Origin: CAVQJU01 sp963755195
GTDB lineage: Bacteria > Acidobacteriota > Vicinamibacteria > Vicinamibacterales > CAVVIG01
Length of the DNA: 64,000 nt
NCBI GenBank assembly: GCA_963755195.1
Contig: CAVWIZ010000001.1
Location: 682,001-746,000 of the forward strand
Direction: 5' to 3'
The translations under genes and the position numbers were made by a program. Positions 13,495 through 21,650 of the stretch are shown one piece after another. Each line of letters starts with the position of its first letter. Position 1 is the first letter of the stretch. The notes beneath the pieces were generated by a model. That model was not told where the DNA came from and searched no databases. It saw nothing but the letters and a program-made list of their open reading frames with translations.

Positions 13495-13870
13495 ACCACT
13501 CGATGTCAGCCGGCGCGAGCGGCAGATTCTCGACGTGCTGTACCGCACTGGACGCGCCACCGTCGGGGAGATCCAGCAGTCGATCCCGAACCCGCCAAGC
13601 TATTCGGCCGTCCGAACGCTGCTCCGTATTCTCGAGGAGAAGAGACACGTTCGGCACGAGCAGGAGGGCACACGGTACGTCTACCTGCCGCGTATCGAGC
13701 GCGACCGGGCGAAGCGCCCGGCAATGCGCCATCTGATGGACACCTTCTTCGAAGGGTCCGCAACCCAGGCGATTGCCGCGCTGATCGACGAAGACGCGAA
13801 CACGCTGTCGAGCGAGGATTGGCAGCGGCTCGCCGACATGATCGAGCGGGCGCGAAAGGAAGGCGGGTAG
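13478..13870 (+). CDS. BlaI/MecI-family transcriptional repressor
   Basis: 130 aa from ATG 13478 (MAKKLAPLDVSRRERQILDV). The N-terminal winged helix has the family signature: RERQILDVLYRTGRATVGEI, then PPSYSAVRTLLRILEEK as recognition helix and GTRYVYLP as wing. The C-terminal half is the dimerisation helices with the region usually cleaved by the BlaR1 partner. Length is normal for the family. It is followed without spacing by the M56 peptidase gene (stop TAG 13868-13870, ATG 13871), the standard blaI-blaR1 arrangement. The palindromes over its promoter and first codons suggest autoregulation. The inducing signal need not be a beta-lactam, because the partner lacks a penicillin-binding sensor. 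Confidence 0.93.
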   Translation: MAKKLAPLDVSRRERQILDVLYRTGRATVGEIQQSIPNPPSYSAVRTLLRILEEKRHVRHEQEGTRYVYLPRIERDRAKRPAMRHLMDTFFEGSATQAIAALIDEDANTLSSEDWQRLADMIERARKEGG

Positions 13871-15877
13871 ATGGCCGGGACGCTCGCGATCTTAGTGACG
13901 ACGTCGCTGCGAATCGTCGGCATCTGTGGCGCGGCGTGGCTCATCACGCTCGTGCTGCGCCGGTCGTCGGCCGCGGCTAGACACGTGGTGTGGGTTAACG
14001 CCATTGCCGCCGCGCTGTTGATGCCAGCGCTTCTGGCATTGCCGGCGCCACTCCCGCTGCCCGCCTTTGCCTCGTGGGCGCCACGTCCTGCGGCGACGTC
14101 CCGTGTCGGACCAGCCATTTCGGACCTCGTGTCGATGGTCGAGCAACCCGCGGTGCCGGCGTTCGCACGTGCACCGCAGGAAGCGCCGCAACGGCGCCGG
14201 ATGTCGTTCACCTCGGCGGCCGTGGCGCTCTGGGCGACCGGGGCGGGCGTCGCCCTGCTTTGGGTGCTGCACGGCGTGCTCGCCACCTCGCACATGCGTC
14301 GGAGAGGGACACGACCGACGACGGGCTGGGGCGACGAGGCTCGCGCCATGGCGACGGAAGTCGGCCTCGGTCGCGTTACGTTCGTCGAGTCGCGCGACGC
14401 GTCGATGCCATTCGTTTGCGGCATCGTCAGACCGCTCGTCGTCATGCCGGCTGAGGTGTCGGAGTGGGCGTCCGAATGTCTGCGCGCGGTTCTGCTGCAC
14501 GAACTCGCACACGTCAGACGCCGCGACTGCCTGACGCAACTGCTGTCACGCGTGGCGTGCGCGATCTACTGGTTCCATCCGCTCGTCTGGCTGGCCGCGC
14601 ATCGCCTGCGCATCGAGCGTGAACGCGCCTGCGACGACGTCGTGCTGACGTCTGGCGTTCTCGGATCCGTGTATGGGCATCACCTCGTGGAAATCGCCAA
14701 GTCTGCAGCGTCACGTCGACTGAATTTCGCCGCGGGAGGTGTCGCCATGGCGCATCCTCGGCGGCTGGAGGAGCGGCTTATGTTCATTCTCGATTCTCGG
14801 ATCCGCAGGAAATCAGCCCTCCCCGCGCGGCTCGTTGTCGCAGCGTTCGGCCTGGTCGCGCTCGGTTCCGCGTCGCTGCAGACGAAGGCCCAGGCTGCTT
14901 CCGGGGCTCAGGCCCCAGCGGCTGCGCCCGCACCAGTAGTGGTGCCGAGCCTCGCGGCGGCGCAGCGACCCGCCGCAGCGCAGCGACCCGCAGTGGCGCA
15001 GCTCCCCGCTGCGCAGACGCGTGCAGCGGCAGGGAAACCACCGACAGGGAACGTGACGATCGAGGTGGCGTCGATCAAGCGCAACATGCAGGTGGAACAA
15101 CAGCGCCTGGCGATTCCATCGAACATCCCGACGGTCCCGGGCCGAGCTCAAACGCTTAGCGGCGGCGTCCTGGTGGGACGAGGCATGACCGTGATGGAGC
15201 TCATTCGCGACGCGTACGGCTACCGCAATCGAGCCAAGAGCGACATCATTGGCGGACCAGAGTGGATCAACACTGAGCGTTACGACGTACAGGCCCGGGC
15301 CAACGGGGAGTTCCCGCTCTCGACCAGCACAGGTCTCCCGCCTGCTGGCGAAGCGGCGCTGCGCGCGCTGCTCGCCGAGCGCTTGAACCTGCAAGTGCGA
15401 ATCGAATCGCCGCTGCGGCCAGTCTACGAGCTGATCGTGCTGCGCGCCGATGGCCAACTTGGTCCGGATCTCAAACCGTCTGAGGGCGGATGCATCCCGT
15501 TCTTCCAACGCGAAGCCGTCAATGCCGGTCTTATGATTAAGAAACCAGCCGCCGGCGAGCCTCAACCCTTGCGGCCGTGCCCGCTCTTGATCGCGCCTGG
15601 AATCATGGCGGCCGAGAACATGTCGATGGCTGAGTGGGCGCAGTTGCTGACACTCGCTCCGCAGCTCGACCGGACTGTCGTCGATCGCACCTACCTGGAG
15701 GGACGCTATGACTTCAAGCTCGGAGGAGATGAACCCGCACCCGCGGTTGCAGCGACGGGCCGGCTGCCCGCCATGACGCCAGCTTTAGAGAGACGACTCG
15801 GTCTCACCCTCCGAGAGGGGCAGGCACCGGTCGAGATTCTGGTGATCGAGCGCGTCGAACGTCCGTCTGAAAACTGA
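13871..15877 (+). CDS. BlaR1-like M56 metallopeptidase fused to a TIGR03435 domain
   Basis: 668 aa. The N-terminal half has several membrane segments and the M56 zinc motif HELAHVRRRDC (H210-E211-x-x-H214), followed by 'ERACDDVVL', typical of BlaR1/MecR1. A hydrophobic segment near residue 315 is followed by an Ala/Pro/Gln-rich linker with repeated AAQRPA units (~345-385). The rest (~390-668) is a complete TIGR03435 domain (VTIEVASIKRN ... MTVMELIRDAYGY ... VVDRTYLEGRYDFKL). BlaR1 proteins normally carry a penicillin-binding sensor here, so this domain probably replaces it as the extracytoplasmic sensor. The ribosome site AAGGAAGG precedes the ATG. By family knowledge the peptidase should inactivate the upstream BlaI-type repressor when triggered. 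Confidence 0.9.
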   Translation: MAGTLAILVTTSLRIVGICGAAWLITLVLRRSSAAARHVVWVNAIAAALLMPALLALPAPLPLPAFASWAPRPAATSRVGPAISDLVSMVEQPAVPAFARAPQEAPQRRRMSFTSAAVALWATGAGVALLWVLHGVLATSHMRRRGTRPTTGWGDEARAMATEVGLGRVTFVESRDASMPFVCGIVRPLVVMPAEVSEWASECLRAVLLHELAHVRRRDCLTQLLSRVACAIYWFHPLVWLAAHRLRIERERACDDVVLTSGVLGSVYGHHLVEIAKSAASRRLNFAAGGVAMAHPRRLEERLMFILDSRIRRKSALPARLVVAAFGLVALGSASLQTKAQAASGAQAPAAAPAPVVVPSLAAAQRPAAAQRPAVAQLPAAQTRAAAGKPPTGNVTIEVASIKRNMQVEQQRLAIPSNIPTVPGRAQTLSGGVLVGRGMTVMELIRDAYGYRNRAKSDIIGGPEWINTERYDVQARANGEFPLSTSTGLPPAGEAALRALLAERLNLQVRIESPLRPVYELIVLRADGQLGPDLKPSEGGCIPFFQREAVNAGLMIKKPAAGEPQPLRPCPLLIAPGIMAAENMSMAEWAQLLTLAPQLDRTVVDRTYLEGRYDFKLGGDEPAPAVAATGRLPAMTPALERRLGLTLREGQAPVEILVIERVERPSEN

Positions 15878-15918
15878 TCTGACTGCGATTGCATCGCACC
15901 GGCGTCGGCTGGTGCAAC

Positions 15919-16284
15919 ATGATCGAGAAGATGCACATCACGGCGACGCTGACGAAGTGGTACGAGGAGCACGGCCGCCACGAGATCTTCGCCGGCAACA
16001 AGAACGTCCTGCTGCCGACGCTCGAGCACCGTCTCGCGCTGAATGCCGAAGCGGTGGCCGCGGGCGCCCAGACGGATCTGGACGAGCTCGGCATCGCGAA
16101 GAACGCACGCGAGGAGAAGCTCCGCAAGCGCGACAAGTACGACAACCCGAAGTACCACGAGGACATGGCGCGCCTCTACCGGCAGCAGGTGCTCAAGGAG
16201 CAGCCGACGATTCAGATTCAGGGGCTGGGCGGGCCGAAAAAGAAGTCGAACGTGCAGCCGGTGCTGCACAAGCCGGAAGTTTAG
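15919..16284 (+). CDS. unknown 121-aa protein
   Basis: Starts MIEKMHITATLTKWYEEHGR and ends with a strongly polar tail (GGPKKKSNVQPVLHKPEV). An in-frame TTG at 15889 would add ten residues. I do not recognise the family. The middle is rich in charged residues and looks helical, and there is no signal peptide or membrane segment. A truncated near-identical copy lies at 13084-13340, and the high conservation suggests the protein sequence was under selection until recently. It follows the M56 gene by 41 bp on the same strand, and both copies sit next to TIGR03435 coding sequence, so the two may belong together. Function unknown. Confidence 0.6.
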   Translation: MIEKMHITATLTKWYEEHGRHEIFAGNKNVLLPTLEHRLALNAEAVAAGAQTDLDELGIAKNAREEKLRKRDKYDNPKYHEDMARLYRQQVLKEQPTIQIQGLGGPKKKSNVQPVLHKPEV

Positions 16285-16387
16285 TCGGTCGGTCACCAGT
16301 CGTCAGTCAGGGCCGGCGAGCCATCGCGACGGACTTTTCAGAGCGTCGAGGCGTACGGTTCCGGCAGGGGAGCCGGTGCTGTCTGCG

Positions 16388-16462
16388 GGGGGAGCCGGTG
16401 CTCCCGCGGCCGATAGGGTCGCTTCCGTTACCCCCGGGACACCGTTAACGTGGGCTATCGTC
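16388..16462. repeat. 75-bp structured repeat, copy 2
   Basis: Second copy of the repeat at 13009-13083. The hairpins are GGGAGC-CGGT-GCTCCC (perfect) and GCGGCC-GATAG-GGTCGC (one G-T pair). The preceding bases contain a partial extra copy of GGGGAGCCGGTGCT at 16368-16381. The repeat ends two bases before the truncated cysC reading frame begins, mirroring copy 1. Confidence 0.75.
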
Positions 16463-16463
16463 C

Positions 16464-16709
16464 AAGGACCCCGGCTTCAGCAAGGACGACCGCGATGAGA
16501 ACATCCGGCGCATCGGTTTCGTCTGCGAGCTCCTCTCCCGCAACGGTGTCATCGCCATCGCCACGGCGACCTCGCGCTATCGGGCAGATCCGTACGAACC
16601 CCCGCCTGCACCGGAAGTGATCGTCCGCTCGGATCGGAAGACACCGGAAGAAGGCGTGTTGAGAATTTGGACGACGCTCGAACGGCTGGGCCTCGTCAGT
16701 CTTCCTTGA
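16464..16709 (+). pseudogene. C-terminal fragment of adenylylsulfate kinase (cysC-like)
   Basis: The open frame reads KDPGFSKDDRDENIRRIGFV, then ELLSRNGVIAIATAT, a short Pro-rich stretch and a normal end (TPEEGVLRIWTTLERLGLVSLP, split here by description). GFSxxDRxENIRRIGFVxxLLxxNGVI is the diagnostic C-terminal half of APS kinase, which makes PAPS in sulfate activation. The P-loop half is absent: the sequence starts right after the 75-bp repeat. Its stop overlaps the stop of the dehydratase on the other strand by a few bases. It could also be the end of a sat-cysC fusion. Non-functional as it stands. Confidence 0.8.
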
Positions 16710-18381
16710 CGAGCACCGCTCCGGTCGACATCGGCTGCACGCTGCGCTGGTAGATCGACAGATACCCGCGGGCCTTCGGCAGCACGGGCTCTCCTCGGAG
16801 CGCGCGCCGCGTGCCGAGTTGCGCGTCCGGCACGTCGAGATCGAGCGTCCGCGCATCGACGTCTATTCTGATCCGATCGCCGTTCTCGACGAGCGACAGC
16901 GGTCCGCCGACGGCCGACTCCGGCGACACCTCGGCGACCATGATGCCTTTCAGGCAAAGTCCCGAGAGCTGGCCGTCGCTGACGAACGCCACCTCGTCGG
17001 TCAGTCCCGCCGCATCGAGTGAAAACACCACGCGCGATGCGGGTCCGGCCATGCCCGGTCCGCCCTTGGGGCCCATCCCTCGCACGACGAGCACGTGCCC
17101 CGGCCTGACCTCTTTCTTCTCAATCCCTTCGATGGCCGCCAGCCCGTTTTCGTACACGATGGCCGTGCCCGTGAACTGCGTTTTGCGGTCCGGCCCGCGC
17201 ACGCCGAGCTTGACGATGGCGCTCTCCGGCGCGAGCGATCCGTGAAGAACCACGATAGGAGGCTTGTCGGAAAACGGGCGCTCGAGCGGCCTGATCACGT
17301 CCTCGTCGGACACGACGGCGTCCGCCAGGTTGTCGCGGACCGTTCGCCCCGTGACGGTGAGCGCGTCGAGATCGAGGAGCGATTCGAGCTGCTTCATCAG
17401 CCCCTTCGCGGCGCCGGCCGCCTCGAACGCTTCGATGGTGTCCGATCCGTTCGGACTGATGGCGCTCAACACCGGGACCTGCTCGCCCAGATCGTTGAAG
17501 AGCTGGAAGACGTCCACGTCCACGCCCGCTTCGATGGCGGTCGCCTGCAGGTGTTTGATGCAGTTGATCGATCCGCTGACGGCCAGCACGGCGGCGGCGG
17601 CGTTGCGAAACGCGCCGGGCGTGAGGATGTCGCGCGGCTTCAGATCGTCCCACACCATCTCGACGATGCGCCTGGCCGAGCGGCGCGCGAAATCGAACAT
17701 CTTCGGGCTGTTGGCCAGCACCGGCGCGCAGCCGGGAAGCGCCATGCCGAGGGCCTCGCACACGATGTGCATCGAGTTGGCCGTGCCCATGCCCGAGCAC
17801 ACACCAGGGCCGCCGATGGCGTGATCGCACATGCCCCGCAGCGTTTCCTTCGACAGCTTGCCGAACATGGCCTGGACGGATCCGAGAAAGACGTCTTCGA
17901 TATCGACGTGCTTGCCCTGGAAGTGGCCGCTCGGCTGGTAGCCGCACATCACGAGAATGCTCGGGATGTTGAACCGGCCCGCCGCCATCAGGTGCCCGGG
18001 AGGCGTTTTGTCGCACGACGACAGGCAGATCATCCCGTCGAGCTGCGCGCCCTCGACCGCGATTTCCATGTCGTTGACGATGAGGTCGCGGCTGGCGAGC
18101 ATGTAGCCGCCGCTCGCGCCCGCGCTGATGATAAAGTCGCTCGGCGCGGCGGTCCGGATCTCGAACGGAAGGCCGCCGGCGTCGCGGACGGCTTCCTTGA
18201 CGACTTTCGCGATGCCGTCGAGATGGCTGAAGCAGATCGCCAGCTCGGACGAGCTGTTGACGACGGCAATCTTCGGCTTCAGCATGTCGTCGTCCGACAG
18301 TCCGAGCGCTTTCCACTGCGCGCGGCGGACCGCCTCGCGCGGTGAGCCGGGCTCGAAATTACTTCTGAGCGTCTTCTTCAT
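16696..18381 (-). CDS. IlvD/Edd-family dehydratase (dihydroxy-acid or sugar-acid dehydratase)
   Basis: 561 aa, normal length. The three family cysteines are visible: C50 (ELAICFSHL), C123 (SSCDKTPPGHLMAA) and C195 (GPGVCSGMGTANSM), expected to bind a [2Fe-2S] cluster, and the C-terminal swivel domain has RGMGPKGGPGMAGP. Members dehydrate 2,3-dihydroxy acids (branched-chain amino acid synthesis) or sugar acids such as arabonate and xylonate. SSCDKTPPG differs from the usual ilvD motif, and the neighbours are catabolic (MFS transporter, aconitase X), so a sugar-acid or hydroxy-acid dehydratase is more likely than ilvD itself. The start is only 23 bp from the divergent transporter start. The last 136 codons are duplicated at 11790-12201. 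Confidence 0.85.
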   Translation of the reverse strand: MKKTLRSNFEPGSPREAVRRAQWKALGLSDDDMLKPKIAVVNSSSELAICFSHLDGIAKVVKEAVRDAGGLPFEIRTAAPSDFIISAGASGGYMLASRDLIVNDMEIAVEGAQLDGMICLSSCDKTPPGHLMAAGRFNIPSILVMCGYQPSGHFQGKHVDIEDVFLGSVQAMFGKLSKETLRGMCDHAIGGPGVCSGMGTANSMHIVCEALGMALPGCAPVLANSPKMFDFARRSARRIVEMVWDDLKPRDILTPGAFRNAAAAVLAVSGSINCIKHLQATAIEAGVDVDVFQLFNDLGEQVPVLSAISPNGSDTIEAFEAAGAAKGLMKQLESLLDLDALTVTGRTVRDNLADAVVSDEDVIRPLERPFSDKPPIVVLHGSLAPESAIVKLGVRGPDRKTQFTGTAIVYENGLAAIEGIEKKEVRPGHVLVVRGMGPKGGPGMAGPASRVVFSLDAAGLTDEVAFVSDGQLSGLCLKGIMVAEVSPESAVGGPLSLVENGDRIRIDVDARTLDLDVPDAQLGTRRALRGEPVLPKARGYLSIYQRSVQPMSTGAVLVKED

Positions 18382-18404
18382 TGCAGCGTAATCTATCCCA
18401 CAAC

Positions 18405-19739
18405 ATGGCTACAGTCACGAGCCACGAGCCGCCAGCCAACAGTCTCCTGGAGAAGCCCTGGTACTGGTACTACGTGCTTGGGGTGCTGACGCTCTGCTAC
18501 GTCGCCAACGTCGTGGATCGCTCGCAAGTGCTCGCGGCGTCGCTCCAGGCGATCAAGAAGGAGTTCGGCGCGACCGACGCGCAGCTCGGCATGCTGAGCG
18601 GCCTGCCCTTCGCGTTGTTCTATTCGTTTCTGGGCATCCCGATCGCGGCGTGGGCCGACCGGTCGAACCGCAGAAACGTTCTCGCGCTGGCGGTTTCGTT
18701 CTGGAGTGGCATGACGGCGCTCTGCGGCGCGGCCGTGAACTTCACCATGCTGTTCGCGGCGCGGATCGGCACCGCCGTGGGCGAAGCCGGGGGCAGCCCG
18801 CCGTCGCACTCGCTCATCTCCGACTACTTTCCCAAGATCAAGCGAGCGACGGCCTTCTCGACGTTTGCGCTCGCCGTTCCGGTCGGCACGGCGTTGGGCG
18901 CCGCGATTGGCGGGTGGGGCAACCAGCAGTACGGGTGGCGGACCACGTTCATGATCGTCGGGCTGCCGGGCCTCCTGCTCGGGCTCCTCGTGCGCGCGAC
19001 GGTCATCGAACCGCCGCGCGGGTATGCCGACAATCGCGGCCGTGTCGTCGTGAAAACCGCGACGCCTGGCATCCTCGAGGTGTTACGTTTTCTCTGGCAG
19101 CGTTCGTCGTTCCGCCACCTCACGCTCGCCGCGGGCCTGCACTCGGTGGTCTGGTACGCGGGCGGCGCGTTCAACAACGCGTTTTTTCAGCGGTCGCACG
19201 ATCTGTCGGTGTCTCAGGCGTCGTACTGGATTTCCGTCTTCAGCGTCGTCGGGGCCGCCGGGACGTTTCTTGGCGGGTTCGCCGCCGACCGGTTGAGCAC
19301 GCGGCTGAACGATCGCCGCTGGTATCTGTGGGTGCCGGGTATCGCGACGCTCGTCTCGGTGCCGTTTCAGTTCCTCGCGTATTTGTCGCCGGGCCTTCCC
19401 GCCGCGCTGATGTCGTTTGCCGCCATGATGTTTCTCGCCGCCGTGTTTTTCGGTCCGTCGTTCACGATGACGCAGGCGCTCGCCACGCTGCGCATGCGGT
19501 CGGTGGCGACGGCGCTGCTGCTGCTTGTCCAGACGCTCATCGGCCAGGGCGTCGGTCCGTGGCTGGCCGGCTTCATCAGCGACTGGTTGGCGCCGACGAT
19601 GGGACGCCAATCCCTCCGCTACGGCCTGGTCATCGTCGGTCTCGTCAACGTCTGGGCGGCCCTGCACTACTTGATCGGCACGCGGACGCTGCGGCAGGAT
19701 CTCGAAATGACGGAGAAGCTGGCAAGCGCTGGAACGTAG
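18405..19739 (+). CDS. MFS transporter
   Basis: 444 aa from ATG 18405 (MATVTSHEPPANS), with about 12 membrane segments. The signature after TM2 is GIPIAAWADRSNRRNVLALA, close to the MFS A-motif, and 'GTAVGEAGGSPPSHSLISDYF' lies across TM4-5 as in Spinster-like and hexuronate-type carriers. It is divergent from the dehydratase and upstream of the aconitase X genes on the same strand, which suggests uptake of the substrate of these enzymes, probably an organic or sugar acid. The substrate cannot be told from sequence. Confidence 0.88.
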   Translation: MATVTSHEPPANSLLEKPWYWYYVLGVLTLCYVANVVDRSQVLAASLQAIKKEFGATDAQLGMLSGLPFALFYSFLGIPIAAWADRSNRRNVLALAVSFWSGMTALCGAAVNFTMLFAARIGTAVGEAGGSPPSHSLISDYFPKIKRATAFSTFALAVPVGTALGAAIGGWGNQQYGWRTTFMIVGLPGLLLGLLVRATVIEPPRGYADNRGRVVVKTATPGILEVLRFLWQRSSFRHLTLAAGLHSVVWYAGGAFNNAFFQRSHDLSVSQASYWISVFSVVGAAGTFLGGFAADRLSTRLNDRRWYLWVPGIATLVSVPFQFLAYLSPGLPAALMSFAAMMFLAAVFFGPSFTMTQALATLRMRSVATALLLLVQTLIGQGVGPWLAGFISDWLAPTMGRQSLRYGLVIVGLVNVWAALHYLIGTRTLRQDLEMTEKLASAGT

Positions 19740-19755
19740 GAACGCAAAACGCAAA

Positions 19756-19814
19756 AGGCAAAACGCTGAACCCGAACCCTGAACCGTGAACCTTGAACCG
19801 CAGAACCCTGAACC
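19756..19814. repeat. short 'GAACC' tandem repeat tract
   Basis: Between the transporter stop and the next start lie repeated units of the type CCCTGAACCGTGAAC and CTTGAACC, preceded by an A-rich variant (CGCAAAACGCAAAAGG). Such intergenic tracts recur in Acidobacteria and Planctomycetes genomes. No ribosome site is obvious within it, and the next gene starts with the GTG of a GTGAACC unit. Confidence 0.7.
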
Positions 19815-21105
19815 GTGAACCTGACTGACTCCGAAAAAGCCATGCTCGACGGTCGCAAGGGCAAAGCGACCCAGAAGGCGATGGAATTGCTGGTCCGATA
19901 CGCCGAGGCGCTCGGCGCCGAGCGGTTCGTGGACACCAATAACGTCGCCGGCGTGCCCGGCTCGGCGAATCCGTTTCTGCAGAACTACTACAAAGACAAG
20001 AGCTCCAGCGAATACGACGCCATCTTTTCCTACTTTGATCTCGACTCGGACGAGCTCGTGGACGTGCCGCAGGCGCTCGTGCAGACGTGCTGCCTGCAGG
20101 GCGGCGCCGACCCCGATCATTGGGAGACGCTCAACACCAAGCCGCAGGTCTTCAAGATGTATCAGGAGCGCGAGGCGTTTGCCGCCGACCACGGCGTCAA
20201 GATTCTCAAGACGTGCACGCCCTATCTTGTCGGCAACACGCCGGCCAAAGGCGAGCACTGCGCCTGGATGGAATCGTCGGCCGTCGTGTACTGCAACTCG
20301 GTGCTTGGCGCGCGCACGAACACGGAAGGGCGCGAGAGCACGAGCGCCGCGATGCTGACCGGCAAGATTCCCGACTGGGGTCTTCACAGGACGGAACACC
20401 GATGTGGCACGCACCGCATCGACGTGGACGTCGCCGTCGAGGACGTGATGGACTGGGGAATGCTCGGCTACTTTGTCGGCGATGTGGTGCAGGAGCGCGT
20501 TCCCGTGCTGGTGGGCCAGTACGGCCAGCCCGATCTCATTCGCCACAAACATTTCGGCGCCGCCGCCGCCTCCACCGGTGGCGTCGAGCTGTATCACATC
20601 GTCGGCATCACGCCGGAAGCGGCCACGCTCGATGCGGCGTGCGGCGCCGGCAAGCCCGTCGACGTGTTCAGGTATGGCAGGGCCGAGCGGCAGAAGACCT
20701 ACGACGCGATCAACGCGAACGCCAGCGATCCCAACGTGGACTACGTGATGCTCGGCTGCCCGCACGCGGCGCTCGAGCAGATCGAAGAGGCGTGCCGGCT
20801 GCTCGATGGACGGCGCATCAGCCAGAACTGCAATCTGTGGATTTTCACGTCGCGCGTGGTTCGCGAGCAGGCGGACGCGCGCGGTCTGACGGCGATCCTC
20901 ACGCGTGCCGGCGGTGTACTGATGACCGATACGTGTTCAGCGTTCGCGCAGGCTCTTCCGCCAGGCACCAAAGTGGCGGCGCTCGACTCGGCGAAGCAGG
21001 CGCACTATCTGCCCGCCATCATGAACATCCAGGCGTGGTTCGGATCGACCGCGCGACTGCATCAACGCCGCGCTCACGGGACGATGGAATCCGGGAAGCC
21101 TTTAG
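19815..21105 (+). CDS. aconitase X catalytic (large) subunit (one frameshift near the end)
   Basis: GTG start at 19815 (reads VNLTDSEKAMLDGRKGKATQ). Family features are LVQTCCLQGGADPDHW, 'TCTPYLVGNTPAKGEHCAWMES', SVLGARTNTEGRES and the C-terminal NLWIFTSRVVREQ, with cysteines suited to an iron-sulfur cluster. At about 21050 the frame shifts: after FGSTA the other frame gives RDCINAALTGRWNPGSL and a TAG at 21103-21105, the normal family ending, whereas the unshifted frame runs to 21164 in junk. Characterised bacterial two-subunit aconitase X enzymes dehydrate cis-3-hydroxy-L-proline; archaeal ones act on mevalonate 5-phosphate. The small swivel subunit follows at 21221. Confidence 0.88.
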
Positions 21106-21122
21106 CAACCAAGGAGGCTTTT

Positions 21123-21206
21123 GGCCACGAAGACACGAAGGCACGAAGAAGAAATGGTTCTTAAAGAGTGTTCCTTCGTGCTTTCGTGCTTTCGTGCCTT
21201 CGTGGC
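21123..21206. repeat. 'CACGAAG' intergenic inverted repeat
   Basis: The left arm at 21123-21148 is made of GCCACGAAG, ACACGAAG and GCACGAAG units. The right arm at 21174-21206 is the complement (CTTCGTGC, TTTCGTGC, CTTCGTGGC). Together they can form a long imperfect hairpin between the two aconitase X subunit genes. This is a known type of dispersed intergenic repeat. It ends 14 bp before the small-subunit start. Confidence 0.75.
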
Positions 21207-21220
21207 TAGAGGAGCCGAAG

Positions 21221-21643
21221 ATGGCAACCAAGATCGTACTTCACGGCCGTAAGGTGGTCGGTGGTCGAGCCGAGGGCGAAGCGCTCGTCACCCACGACAC
21301 GGTTCCCGGGTGGGGCGGTGTCAATCCCGTTCAGGGTGTCATCACTGAAACCCGGCACGAACTGCGGGGCGTGAGCTTCAAGGACAAGATTCTTGTCTGC
21401 CGCGGCGCGAAAGGCTCGTCGGGCTGGTCGGCGATGTACCACACCGCACGTCTCGCGGGCACGGCGCCAAAGGCGCTCGTGTTCAACGAGATGACGACGA
21501 AGATCGCGCTCGGCGCGGTTGTCATGCGTGTGCCGAGCGTGACGGATCTCGATCGCAATCCGCTCGACGTGATCGAAACCGGTGATTGGGTGATTGTCGA
21601 TGGCGACACGGGGACTGTCGAAGTCGAGAAACGAAGAGGGTAG
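21221..21643 (+). CDS. aconitase X swivel (small) subunit, DUF126
   Basis: 140 aa from ATG 21221 with GAGGAG ahead. Family features are an N-terminal GRKVVGGRAEGEALV, the loop PVQGVITETRHELRGVSFKD, ILVCRGAKGSSGWSAMY and the end WVIVDGDTGTVEV. The domain closes over the active site of the large subunit. Its position directly after that gene confirms a two-subunit aconitase X. The closely spaced partner, a long hairpin repeat between them and the transporter upstream suggest one transcription unit for uptake and dehydration of a hydroxy acid such as a hydroxyproline. Confidence 0.9.
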   Translation: MATKIVLHGRKVVGGRAEGEALVTHDTVPGWGGVNPVQGVITETRHELRGVSFKDKILVCRGAKGSSGWSAMYHTARLAGTAPKALVFNEMTTKIALGAVVMRVPSVTDLDRNPLDVIETGDWVIVDGDTGTVEVEKRRG

Positions 21644-21650
21644 CCACTCC

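Noticed and set aside
16313..16462. 3' end of a group II intron (GTACGGTTC followed by GC-rich hairpins)
   Set aside because: GCGTACGGTTC and a GGGGG...CCCCC stem recall domains V and VI, but the domain V 5' strand does not pair properly, the spacing to the end is too long and no intron protein is nearby. Kept only as a structured repeat.
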